DNA from: Picosynechococcus sp. PCC 7002
GTDB lineage: Bacteria > Cyanobacteriota > Cyanobacteriia > Cyanobacteriales > MRBY01
NCBI RefSeq assembly: GCF_963860125.1
Contig: NZ_CAWLFA010000001.1
Span: 2,108,001 to 2,172,000, forward strand
Length of the DNA: 64,000 nucleotides
Direction of reading: 5' to 3'
Shown: piece by piece, positions 8,097-16,344 of the stretch
Layout of the letters: each line of letters begins with the position of its first letter
Numbering within the stretch: position 1 is the first letter of the stretch
Program-made: the position numbers and the translations under genes
Notes under the pieces: model-generated
The model's input: the letters and a program-made list of their open reading frames with translations, nothing else
What the model was told of the DNA's origin: nothing
Databases searched by the model: none

Positions 8097-8786
8097 ATGG
8101 AGGCAACCAGCGATTTACTGCAAGAATTTTCGGCATTATCGGCGAAAAAGCAGCTAGAACAAATCCCCCAACTGATTGACCAAGGGGATGCTGGTTTTGC
8201 TTGCTTGAGAGAATTTTTGATGGCGCAACAGGGCCAGGCGGCAACCCCTGTCATGGGGAAAATTTGCCAAGTGCTCACCCAGAATCAAACCGCCGAAAAT
8301 TTACTGTTCATGCAGCAGGAATTTCCGGAGGGGGTCGTTGAACTCAAGTCAGCGCGAGAGATTGATTACCAGATTATTCAAGACAAATTGATCGAAGAGG
8401 AGTTTCTGGAAGCAGATATTTTAACCCTCCAGAAAATGTGTGAACTGGCAGGGGAATCTGCTATGAAACGAAAATGGCTCTACTTTACGGAGGTAGAGCG
8501 GTTTCCCGACGAGGATCTGCTCACCCTCGATCAGTTGTGGCAGGTTTATTCCGGCGGGAAATTTGGCTTTTCGGTACAGCGTAAATTATGGAATTCCCTC
8601 GGTAAAGACTTCAATGCCCTCTGGGAAAAAATTGCTTGGCGGGATGGGAGAACCTGGGCGCGTTATCCCAAAGCATTTATTTGGAATCTGGATGCACCCA
8701 GGGGACATCTGCCCACCTCTAACCAGTTACGGGGCGCAAAAACGATCCTCGCGCTGTTCCAACATCCCGTGTGGACAAAGGACTAG
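8097..8786 (+). CDS. gun4: Gun4, Mg-chelatase activator
   Basis: 229 aa with the two-part layout of Synechocystis Gun4: an all-helical N-terminal bundle (about 1-80) and the porphyrin-binding GUN4 core (about 90-220). Core motifs seen are YFTEVERFP, FGFSVQRKLW, WEKIAWRDG, YPKAFIWNL, APRGHLPTSNQLRG and HPVW. Gun4 binds protoporphyrin IX and Mg-protoporphyrin and stimulates ChlH/I/D at the entry to chlorophyll synthesis. I choose ATG 8097, preceded by a GGGGAGA site, over TTG 8025. The stop overlaps the convergent ggtD stop by 4 bp. Confidence 0.93.
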   Translation: MEATSDLLQEFSALSAKKQLEQIPQLIDQGDAGFACLREFLMAQQGQAATPVMGKICQVLTQNQTAENLLFMQQEFPEGVVELKSAREIDYQIIQDKLIEEEFLEADILTLQKMCELAGESAMKRKWLYFTEVERFPDEDLLTLDQLWQVYSGGKFGFSVQRKLWNSLGKDFNALWEKIAWRDGRTWARYPKAFIWNLDAPRGHLPTSNQLRGAKTILALFQHPVWTKD

Positions 8787-9646
8787 GATTTCACTGAACC
8801 CGCTAAAATTCCCCGTACGAAATAGCGTTGTAGGCTGAAGAAAACGCCGAGGGGAACGATCATCGAGATAAAGGCTCCGGCAGTAAGCAGGTGCCAGTCT
8901 TGGCCCCGTGACCCGACTAAATTACTCAGTTGGATCGTGACGGGGGCAACGTCATTTGTGGTGCCTAAATAAACTAGGGCGATGAGCAAATCATTCCACA
9001 CCCACAGAAACTGGAAGACCGCAAAGGAGGCGATCGCCGGCATCGAGAGGGGGACGATTAATTTTGTAAAAATCTTCAAGTGGGATGCGCCATCCACCGC
9101 CGCCGCTTCGATTAAATCCTTGGGTAATTCGCCAATGTAGTTCCGCAGGAGGTAAATCCCCAGGGGCAGACCATACCCCGCATGGGCAAGCCATACCCCC
9201 AGGAAACTATTGGACAGACCAAAATCTCGATAGGCCCGCAGAATCGGAATCAGGGTCGTTTGTAGCGGGACAACCAGCAAACAAACCACCACGATAAATA
9301 AAAATTGTCGCCCCGGAAATTTCATCCAGGCAAAGGCATAGGCAGCAAAACAGGCGATCGCAATCGGGATCACCGTCGCGGGAATGGCGATTGTCAAGCT
9401 ATTAAAAAAGGCCTGTCCCATGCCCTCCGCTTGGAGCACATCCACATAATTTCCAATGTGATATTGGGTTAGTTCAAAGGGATGTTGAAAAATAGTCCAC
9501 CAGCCCGTTTCCAGCATTGCATCCCGTCGCCGAAAAGAGCTAATGAGTAACCCCACCGACGGCAATGTCCAGATAAAAGCGATCACCAATAACGAAATAT
9601 GAATCGGTGTTTTTTGCCAAAATTGAGTTTGCTTTTGCTGTGCCAT
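8783..9646 (-). CDS. ggtD: ABC transporter permease, MalG family (GgtD, glucosylglycerol-type importer)
   Basis: 287 aa with six predicted membrane helices and the binding-protein-dependent permease loop EAAAVDGASHLKIFTKLIVPLS (EAA motif) that contacts the ATPase. The start ATG shares one base with the ggtC stop (TAATG), indicating coupling. The sugar-type MalF/MalG pair, lipoprotein and MalK-like ATPase in one cluster fit the cyanobacterial Ggt system, which recovers glucosylglycerol, sucrose and trehalose during salt acclimation. Substrate assignment rests on lineage and gene set, not on a binding-site motif. Confidence 0.85.
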   Translation of the reverse strand: MAQQKQTQFWQKTPIHISLLVIAFIWTLPSVGLLISSFRRRDAMLETGWWTIFQHPFELTQYHIGNYVDVLQAEGMGQAFFNSLTIAIPATVIPIAIACFAAYAFAWMKFPGRQFLFIVVVCLLVVPLQTTLIPILRAYRDFGLSNSFLGVWLAHAGYGLPLGIYLLRNYIGELPKDLIEAAAVDGASHLKIFTKLIVPLSMPAIASFAVFQFLWVWNDLLIALVYLGTTNDVAPVTIQLSNLVGSRGQDWHLLTAGAFISMIVPLGVFFSLQRYFVRGILAGSVKS

Positions 9647-10623
9647 TAGCGTAATTTCTCCTGTGTTCTAAACCGTCGAATATTACTGATCATTACCGGA
9701 ATAATTAAGATTAAAAGCACGATGGCGATCGCACTACCACGCCCAAAATTTCGATAATTAAACATCTCTTTAATCATGCGACTGGCGATCACTTCCGTAC
9801 CATAATTGCCCCCTGTCATCACAAAGACGATATCAAATACTTTCAAGACCAAAATAATAATCGTGGTACTGACAACGAGAATCGTGGAACGGATCATTGG
9901 GATCGTAATTCGCCAAAAAATTTGCCAACTATTCGCCCCATCAATCCGCGCCGCTTCGATCACTTCTTCTGGAATACCTTTGACCGCTGACGATAAAATT
10001 ACCATCGCAAAACCGGTGTAAAGCCAGATCATAATTGCAATCAAAGCAAAATTATTCACCGATTGTTCGACAATCCAGCCCACGGGTTCAAAGCCAAAAT
10101 TCACCAACAGCGCATTTAAAACACCAATTTGATCATCCCCAGCCGGTTTGTAGGCGTACATAAATTTCCAGATGACACTCGCCCCCACAAAGGAGATTGC
10201 CATCGGCAAGAAAATTAAGGATTTAATAATTGGTTCATAGCGCACTTTGTCAACTAGTACGGCAATAATTAATCCCAAACTGACGCTGACACCTGTAACC
10301 AAAACAAGCCAAAGCAAATTATTTTTAAACGCAATTAACATTGCCCGGTCAGTGAAGGCAAAAATATAGTTTTTGAGTCCGACAAAATTTTGCGATCGCC
10401 CATCTAGAAAACTCAAATAAAACGTTTGCATCGTCGGCAAAATCAAATAGGCAGAAAGCAATAATAATGCCGGAGAAATATAAACCCACGGCAATAGTCG
10501 CTGATTCCAGGGTTTCGGCAGGGCATTAATCGCAATATTCGCTAAATAAAACAGCCCAATCACACCGCCACAACCAATGGCGATCGCCAAGACCACGTTC
10601 AGTAGACGCGTCCAGAATTCCAT
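9646..10623 (-). CDS. ggtC: ABC transporter permease, MalF family (GgtC)
   Basis: 325 aa from ATG 10623 (MEFWTR), with GGAGG five nt upstream; ATG 10626 directly before it is equally possible. The open frame continues upstream to 10734 only because it runs through a non-coding repeat, whose translation (IPLNPPSKGDF) is the usual artefact of that element. About eight hydrophobic segments, with the EAA loop EEVIEAARIDGANSWQIFWRITIP. Forms the membrane channel with GgtD. It follows ggtB after an 88 bp spacer holding a hairpin. Confidence 0.85.
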   Translation of the reverse strand: MEFWTRLLNVVLAIAIGCGGVIGLFYLANIAINALPKPWNQRLLPWVYISPALLLLSAYLILPTMQTFYLSFLDGRSQNFVGLKNYIFAFTDRAMLIAFKNNLLWLVLVTGVSVSLGLIIAVLVDKVRYEPIIKSLIFLPMAISFVGASVIWKFMYAYKPAGDDQIGVLNALLVNFGFEPVGWIVEQSVNNFALIAIMIWLYTGFAMVILSSAVKGIPEEVIEAARIDGANSWQIFWRITIPMIRSTILVVSTTIIILVLKVFDIVFVMTGGNYGTEVIASRMIKEMFNYRNFGRGSAIAIVLLILIIPVMISNIRRFRTQEKLR

Positions 10624-10680
10624 CATGACCTCCATGAAATACTTACAGTCTCGGTTAAAGAAGGATTCAGGGGAATCGAA

Positions 10681-10710
10681 GTCCCCCTTTGAAGGGGGAT
10701 TTAGGGGGAT
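10681..10710. repeat. Dispersed cyanobacterial palindromic repeat between ggtB and ggtC
   Basis: A nearly perfect palindrome, CCCCCTTTGAAGGGGG (10683-10698), is followed by a second G5 tract at 10704-10708. On the minus strand this reads as the C-rich 'CCCCCTAAATCCCCC' element that I recognise from intergenic regions of many cyanobacterial genomes. It begins one base after the ggtB stop. In RNA it would fold into a stable stem without a following U-run, so 3' mRNA protection or processing is likelier than termination. Confidence 0.8.
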
Positions 10711-10711
10711 G

Positions 10712-12013
10712 TTACTCAGGCCAACTGTTTTCAATATTGGTTAAAACCGTTTCGGCATCTGCGCCGCCGACATAGTCCACCATGCCCGACCAGAAAGTGC
10801 CCGTGCCCACCGCACCCGGCATCATATCCGACGCATCAAAGCGGATCACTTCCGCATTCCCCAAAATCTCTGCTTGTTTGCGGCTCAAATCTGTGGGATA
10901 TAGGGCCAAATCAATGCCCTGTCGGGGCGAAAGATAACCCCCCAGTCCTGCGGCAACTTCGTGGGGCGTTTTACTGGCGAGATATTCCATCAATTGCCGC
11001 GCTTCCGGAGTGTCATTAAACATGGCGAACACATCCCCCGCAACGAGGATCGGTAAACCTTGTTCCGGATTAATCTGCGGCAGTGGGAACACATCCACAT
11101 CTTCATTGAGGTTAATGTCCGTTGGTAAAAACGCCTCAATAAAATTCCCTTGCTTGTGTAGGTAGCAGTTGGGATCTTCGCCAAACAATCCTTGAATCGA
11201 ATCCCCAAAGGGCGTACTCAGGGCACTCACCACGCCACCATAGACATAATCTTCGTTGCGAACAATGTCGCCAAAAATGTTGACCGCATTTTCCACCGCC
11301 GGATCGTTAAAGGGAATTTCGTGGTTGATCCATTGGTCATAGACATTGGGGCCTGCGGTGCGTAGCATAATTTCTTCGACCCAATCGGTACCAGCCCAAC
11401 CCGTCGAATCGCCACTTTCCATGCCAATACACCAAGGGGTTTTGCCTTCAGACACAAGGCGATCGCTCAGAGCTAGCATTTCATCCCAAGTGGTGGGAAT
11501 CTCGTAGCCATTCACCGCAAACTGCTGCGGGTTGTACCAAACTAAACTTTTGACCGAAGCCCGATACCACACCCCATAGGGCACATTTTCCACACTACCG
11601 AGCTGAATCCAAGACTCATCATAGGCCGCCTGCAAATCCTCAAGGCTCATAAATTCTGTGAGGGGAACCAACCGACCTTCCCGCGCGAAATCCGCCATCA
11701 GCCCCGGTTGGGGAAACATCGCTAGATCTGGCGGATTGCCGGAATCAACCCGAATCGGCAAGGTCGTCGCAAAGGTATCTGTGCCTTCGTAAACCACTTC
11801 AATGCCTGTTTCTTCGGTAAAGGGAGCCAGTGCCGCCTCAATTTTTTCCTGTTGCTCCCCGATCATTACTCCGAAAACGGTGACTTGTTTTGTATCGCTT
11901 GTTGTATCGTCTCCAGAGGTTGTTTGTTCGCCAACACAGCCCGTTAAAACCAATGCGGAACTAAGTGCAAGGGAAGTAAGCTTAAGGGGAGATTTTTTTT
12001 GTACAAAAAACAT
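10712..12013 (-). CDS. ggtB: Solute-binding lipoprotein of the glucosylglycerol-type ABC importer (GgtB)
   Basis: 433 aa. A lipoprotein signal ends in LVLTGC, so Cys26 is the lipidated residue and the mature protein is anchored on the periplasmic face of the plasma membrane. The rest is an extracellular solute-binding protein family 1 (MalE-like) fold: TVFGVMIGEQQEKIEAALAPF near the N-terminus, GNPPDLAMFPQPG, and ILVAGDVFAMFNDTPEA. It captures solute for GgtC/GgtD. It lies 92 bp downstream of ggtA; a weak TGGGG/CCCCA hairpin without a U-run lies in that gap. Confidence 0.86.
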   Translation of the reverse strand: MFFVQKKSPLKLTSLALSSALVLTGCVGEQTTSGDDTTSDTKQVTVFGVMIGEQQEKIEAALAPFTEETGIEVVYEGTDTFATTLPIRVDSGNPPDLAMFPQPGLMADFAREGRLVPLTEFMSLEDLQAAYDESWIQLGSVENVPYGVWYRASVKSLVWYNPQQFAVNGYEIPTTWDEMLALSDRLVSEGKTPWCIGMESGDSTGWAGTDWVEEIMLRTAGPNVYDQWINHEIPFNDPAVENAVNIFGDIVRNEDYVYGGVVSALSTPFGDSIQGLFGEDPNCYLHKQGNFIEAFLPTDINLNEDVDVFPLPQINPEQGLPILVAGDVFAMFNDTPEARQLMEYLASKTPHEVAAGLGGYLSPRQGIDLALYPTDLSRKQAEILGNAEVIRFDASDMMPGAVGTGTFWSGMVDYVGGADAETVLTNIENSWPE

Positions 12014-12105
12014 TCATAAAAGTTGAATTCAGCAAATAAATTAAAAGAGAAGTTTTATTTTGAATTTTGAATGGGGTTTAAGCGCCCCAAAAATAGCAGA
12101 TGATT

Positions 12106-13221
12106 TTATGCAATAACGGTTTCCATTTCGCGATCAAAAAGATACAAGCGTTGGACATTCCATAACACATCAAGGGTTTCTCCCTGTTTAACCGTAGCAC
12201 GGGGATCAAAGCGCGCGACGAATTCCCCTTGTTCAGCCGTTATGAGATAAACAATGAGTTCATTGCCCATCATTTCAATCATATTGATCGTCGCTTGCAC
12301 AGCGACAGTGGGAATATCAGGGGGTAAATATTGGGGATGATAAATATCTTCAGGACGAATCCCTAGGGTAAGGGGCCGATCCTTGAACGTCACGCCACCA
12401 TCGACTATAAATTGCGATAAATATTTTTGAATTGAAATTAAGTTTTCCCCCAGTTTGAGACAGGGTTCCCCTTCATTGGTGGTTTGTTCGACGTCAAAAA
12501 AGTTCATCGCAGGACTGCCAATAAATCCAGCGACAAACAAATTATTGGGATTGTTATAGAGATTGCCGGGACTATCGACCTGCTGCAAAATCCCATCTTT
12601 CATCACGGCAATGCGATCGCCCATGGTCATCGCTTCCACTTGGTCGTGGGTGACGTAGATAAAGGTGGTGTTGAGGTCTTGGTGGAGTTTACTAATCTCT
12701 TTACGGGCCTGGACACGCAATTTTGCATCAAGGTTAGAAAGGGGTTCATCCATCAGAAAGACGGCGGGTTTACGGACGATCGCCCGCCCCACGGCGACCC
12801 GTTGCCGCTGTCCCCCAGAAAGTTCTTTGGGTTTGCGTTGTAATAGTCTTTCGATGCCTAATTGGGCGGCGGCACTCTGGACACGCTTGTTAATTTCGGT
12901 TTGATCAACTCCTTGCAATTGCAGACTGAACGCCATATTTTCATAGACGCTCATGTGGGGATAGAGGGCGTAGGATTGGAACACCATCGCAATGTCGCGA
13001 TCTTTAGGGGAGAGGTGATTGACCCGGCGATCGCCAATGCAAATTTGCCCATCGGTAATCGATTCCAGACCCGCCAGCAACCGGAGAGAAGTCGTTTTCC
13101 CACAGCCGGACGGCCCCACAAATACTAAGAATTCACCATCTTCGATGGCAAGGTTGAGGTTGTTGACGGCGACAAAATCATCAAATCGCTTCGTCACTTG
13201 CTCGAACGTTACGCTAGCCAT
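12106..13221 (-). CDS. ggtA: ABC transporter ATPase, MalK/UgpC type (GgtA)
   Basis: 371 aa. The ATPase domain shows Walker A GPSGCGKTT, Q-loop MVFQSYALYPHMS, signature LSGGQRQRVAVGRA, Walker B VFLMDEPLSNLD and the switch His in THDQVEAMT. From about residue 240 a C-terminal OB-type regulatory domain follows (GIRPEDIY, VARFDPRATVKQGETLDV), as in MalK-type ATPases that energise sugar importers. It is the first gene of the minus-strand ggtA-B-C-D cluster. In Synechocystis ggtA is separate from ggtBCD, so a contiguous cluster is a layout difference. Confidence 0.88.
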   Translation of the reverse strand: MASVTFEQVTKRFDDFVAVNNLNLAIEDGEFLVFVGPSGCGKTTSLRLLAGLESITDGQICIGDRRVNHLSPKDRDIAMVFQSYALYPHMSVYENMAFSLQLQGVDQTEINKRVQSAAAQLGIERLLQRKPKELSGGQRQRVAVGRAIVRKPAVFLMDEPLSNLDAKLRVQARKEISKLHQDLNTTFIYVTHDQVEAMTMGDRIAVMKDGILQQVDSPGNLYNNPNNLFVAGFIGSPAMNFFDVEQTTNEGEPCLKLGENLISIQKYLSQFIVDGGVTFKDRPLTLGIRPEDIYHPQYLPPDIPTVAVQATINMIEMMGNELIVYLITAEQGEFVARFDPRATVKQGETLDVLWNVQRLYLFDREMETVIA

Positions 13222-13296
13222 AGAAAGTTTTGGATTGACAACAATTATTCCCCATTAAAGCGAATAATCCTTCAATTTCCCAAAACTAAAACCACA

Positions 13297-13977
13297 TCAT
13301 TGGGGCTGTTCGACTTGCAATTGTCCCATAAACCACTGGGCCACCTGGGCATTGCCGTCTGAGGCAACACGTTCTAGGGCTTCTTCTAATATTGCTTTCG
13401 GCAAGTCCTTTAAAACCTGAGATGTTTCAACGGATTCATAGCGTCCAGCCCCATTTAAAACTAAGAGAAAAAACCGTTGAGCCTGGATATCAATCACCCA
13501 ATATTCAGGGATACCTAACGCAGCGTAAATTTCTTTTTTACGGTCTAAATCATGGAAAATTGTCGTGTCAGAAATTTCACCCACCAAATCTGGCACGCGC
13601 CATTCATCTAAGTTTAAATAACGGCGATCGCCTTGTTTCCAAACCGGATAATCTTCCCCAAGAAAAAGCATTAAATCCGGAGAAGCCGCAATTTTTTGAG
13701 TCGGCTTTTCTAGCAGACAACGACCAAAGGATCGTAGTTTAAGCTGAAAATGGGATGCAATCACGAAAAATAACATTGTGAATAAATCACTCACAGAAGC
13801 ATGATTCAGACCTTCTTTTCCCATTTCAACTAATAATGAATTTTGATAAAAATACAGCTTTTGTTTATTAAGATCATCGGTGGGCAAATCCCGCTGTTGT
13901 TGGTACGCTTCCCACTGGGACGGAACCCAAGGGGCGATCGCCTCTTTCCGGCGCGCATTCTTCATCGAAGCAACCAT
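13297..13977 (-). CDS. Uma2-family (DUF820) PD-(D/E)XK nuclease-like protein
   Basis: 226 aa. The central core carries the family pattern PDLVGEISD, a Lys in DLDRKKEIYA, and GIPEYWVIDIQAQ, equivalent to the D, E and K of the PD-(D/E)XK fold. The usual first glutamate region is also present (SPDLMLFLGEDYPVW). The family is strongly expanded in cyanobacteria, and no clear physiological role is established. A second member lies at 15587, on the other side of the aspartase gene, but the two are not close copies. Alternative start at Met5. Confidence 0.88.
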   Translation of the reverse strand: MVASMKNARRKEAIAPWVPSQWEAYQQQRDLPTDDLNKQKLYFYQNSLLVEMGKEGLNHASVSDLFTMLFFVIASHFQLKLRSFGRCLLEKPTQKIAASPDLMLFLGEDYPVWKQGDRRYLNLDEWRVPDLVGEISDTTIFHDLDRKKEIYAALGIPEYWVIDIQAQRFFLLVLNGAGRYESVETSQVLKDLPKAILEEALERVASDGNAQVAQWFMGQLQVEQPQ

Positions 13978-14076
13978 CGGTTATCCTCCAGAGCATTGAT
14001 TAGCTCCATTGTAAGATCTGAATTTCGTGCCATCCTTTTAAACTAGGGGGATACAAACTCGATTCAGTCAAAATAT

Positions 14077-15477
14077 ATGAGCGCAGATTTTCGCATTGAA
14101 AAAGATTCCATGGGCGATCGCCAAATCCCTCACGACGCCTACTATGGCATCCAAACCCTGAGGGCGACGGAAAATTTTCCGATCAGCGGCATTAAACCCC
14201 TCCCTACCTATATCGATGCTTGCGTTCTGATCAAAAAAGCGACGGCGATCGCCAATGCGGAACTCGGTTGTATTGAAGCCCAGATGTCCGAGGCAATTGT
14301 AAAAGCCTGTGATGAAGTGTTGCAGGGGGCATTACGAGAGCAATTCGTCGTCGATGTGTACCAAGCGGGGGCTGGCACCTCCCACCACATGAATGTCAAC
14401 GAAGTCTTGGCGAACCGTGCCCTCGAACTTCTCGGCGGCGAAAAGGGCGATTACCAAACCGTTAGCCCCAACGATCATGTGAACTACGGGCAATCCACCA
14501 ATGATGTGATTCCCACGGCAATTCGTATCGGTGGGTTATTAGCCCTCGAACATTGTTTATATCCAGCTCTCTCTGGGGCGATCGCCACTTTGGATAATAA
14601 AGCAGAAGAATTTGCCCACATCGTCAAATCTGGCCGCACCCACATGCAGGATGCCGTTCCCGTCCGGCTTGGGGAAGGATTCCGCGCTTGGGCAGAAATT
14701 TTAACCGCCCACATGGGGCGCATCGAAACCGCCGCCAAAGATTTAACGGTTTTAGGTTTAGGCGGTAGTGCTTCCGGAACAGGTTTAAACACCCATCCCC
14801 AATATCGTTTCCGCGTGGCAGAAATTTTAAGTGAACTGATCGGGCAACCTTTGACCTCCGCCCCCCACCTAATGGCAGCGATGCAAAGTATGTCGCCCTT
14901 CGTCAATGTTTCCGGTGCGTTGCGTAACCTTGCTCAGGATCTCGTGAAAATTTCCCATGATTTGCGTCTGATGGATTCTGGCCCCAACACTGGCTTTAAG
15001 GAAATTCAACTGCCCCCTGTGCAACCCGGTTCCTCGATTATGCCCGGTAAGTACAATCCCGTCATGGCGGAAATGACTTCTATGGTGTGCTTTCAGGTGA
15101 TGGGCTACGATACGGCGATCGCCTTTGCCGCCCAAGCAGGTCAATTGGAACTTAACGTGATGATGCCTCTGATTGCCTATGATTTAATCCACAGCATCGA
15201 AATTCTCGGCAACACCATCAAGGCCCTCAGCGACAAATGTATTGCAGGCATCACCGCCAACGAACAACGCTGTCACAATTATGCTGAAAGCAGTCTGTCC
15301 CTTGTGACAGCCCTCAATACCCATATCGGTTATCTCAACGCTGCCGATGTCGCCAAGGAATCCTTGCAAACGGGCAAAACCCTCCGGCAAATTGTCCTCG
15401 AACGGGGCTTAATGGATGAGGCGACCCTGGCCCAAGTTCTCGACCTCGAAAAAATGAGTCAATTACCCAGCAATTAA
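14077..15477 (+). CDS. aspA: Aspartate ammonia-lyase (aspartase)
   Basis: 466 aa, aspartase/fumarase superfamily. It interconverts L-aspartate with fumarate plus ammonia. The superfamily signature is GSSIMPGKYNPVMAEM (about residue 317), with the catalytic Ser in the SS loop. HVNYGQSTND and SGRTHMQDAVP are also present. The N-terminal DAYYGIQTLRATENFPISG is typical of aspartases; class II fumarases usually read LWGAQTQR here. Substrate assignment is therefore probable but rests on motif resemblance. It is monocistronic, with two HIP1 palindromes directly downstream. Confidence 0.85.
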   Translation: MSADFRIEKDSMGDRQIPHDAYYGIQTLRATENFPISGIKPLPTYIDACVLIKKATAIANAELGCIEAQMSEAIVKACDEVLQGALREQFVVDVYQAGAGTSHHMNVNEVLANRALELLGGEKGDYQTVSPNDHVNYGQSTNDVIPTAIRIGGLLALEHCLYPALSGAIATLDNKAEEFAHIVKSGRTHMQDAVPVRLGEGFRAWAEILTAHMGRIETAAKDLTVLGLGGSASGTGLNTHPQYRFRVAEILSELIGQPLTSAPHLMAAMQSMSPFVNVSGALRNLAQDLVKISHDLRLMDSGPNTGFKEIQLPPVQPGSSIMPGKYNPVMAEMTSMVCFQVMGYDTAIAFAAQAGQLELNVMMPLIAYDLIHSIEILGNTIKALSDKCIAGITANEQRCHNYAESSLSLVTALNTHIGYLNAADVAKESLQTGKTLRQIVLERGLMDEATLAQVLDLEKMSQLPSN

Positions 15478-15491
15478 TCGGGAATAAAAAA

Positions 15492-15526
15492 GGCGATCGC
15501 CTCAGGCAAAAGGGAAGGCGATCGCC
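15492..15526. repeat. Pair of HIP1-centred palindromes downstream of aspA
   Basis: Two copies of GGCGATCGCC, at 15492-15501 and 15517-15526, lie 15 bp apart, 17 bp after the aspartase stop. Each is self-complementary and the two could also pair with each other into a hairpin, but no T-run follows. HIP1 is spread through the whole window. Confidence 0.8.
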
Positions 15527-15586
15527 ACTCTAAACCAATGCACTTCAGTAAGATAGATTTAGGTTTTGTTGTGAAGAGGAAATACC

Positions 15587-16246
15587 ATGGTCGCAACACC
15601 AATTAGAACAAATATTCCTAAACCAGTGGGAGAACAGCGGGTCGCATTTCATAACCTCAGTTGGGATGACTGTCTCAAGATTTTTCAAGCATTACCCCAA
15701 GACCGTCATTCCCGCCTCTCCTTTTGTAATGGAACGTTAGAAATCACCGCGCCTTTAGAAGATCACGAATTTGCCCTACGACTCATTGAACTCTTTATTC
15801 GACTTTTTGTCCTTGAAATGGGATTAAAAATGAAGACAATGGGTTCAACAACGATGAATCGTAAGGATGTAAAGAAAGGAGCAGAGCCCGACTGTGCCTA
15901 CTACATTCAAAATCAGCCCCAGGTTGCAGGACGTAATGTTGATTTTGACAAAGATCCGCCGCCCGATCTCATCATAGAAGTGGATATCACCAACACAAAT
16001 ATTAATAAAAATCAACTTTATGCAGCCATGGGCGTTCCTGAATTTTGGCGATACAATGGCGAAACTCTACGCATATTCACGCTAAACAATGGCGAATATG
16101 AAGAATGTGAAACCAGTCCATTATTCTCGATTGTGCAGAAAGAAGATTTATATCGTTTTCTCGCTGAGGCAGTAGAGGATGAGATGGAGGCAATGCGTAA
16201 TTTTCAAGCTTTCTTAAAACAGAAAATAACAGATGAAGACAATTAA
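15587..16246 (+). CDS. Uma2-family (DUF820) PD-(D/E)XK nuclease-like protein
   Basis: 219 aa. Core motifs are PDCAYYIQN, PPDLIIEVDIT, NKNQLYAAMGVPEFWRYNG and a C-terminal region of acidic character. The D, E and K of the PD-(D/E)XK pattern appear present. Starts at ATG 15587 with GAGGAAA upstream. It ends close to the terminator of the oppositely oriented rpo operon. No function is established for the family beyond nuclease-fold similarity. Confidence 0.88.
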   Translation: MVATPIRTNIPKPVGEQRVAFHNLSWDDCLKIFQALPQDRHSRLSFCNGTLEITAPLEDHEFALRLIELFIRLFVLEMGLKMKTMGSTTMNRKDVKKGAEPDCAYYIQNQPQVAGRNVDFDKDPPPDLIIEVDITNTNINKNQLYAAMGVPEFWRYNGETLRIFTLNNGEYEECETSPLFSIVQKEDLYRFLAEAVEDEMEAMRNFQAFLKQKITDEDN

Positions 16247-16280
16247 AAAGGCGATTTTAAAATGAGTTTTTAGCCACATA

Positions 16281-16309
16281 AAAAAATGGGCCAGCCCGAA
16301 GACTAACCC
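16281..16309 (-). terminator. Intrinsic terminator of the rpo operon with UUCG tetraloop
   Basis: On the minus strand GGGTTAGTC and GGCTGGCCC pair over nine positions, counting G-T wobbles, around a TTCG loop. A T-run of six follows after one base. It starts 36 bp after the rpoC2 stop. The extra-stable UUCG loop and T-run make this one of the clearest terminators in the window. Confidence 0.88.
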
Positions 16310-16344
16310 ACATTGTTTGATGATTTTTGGCGATTAGATTGCCA

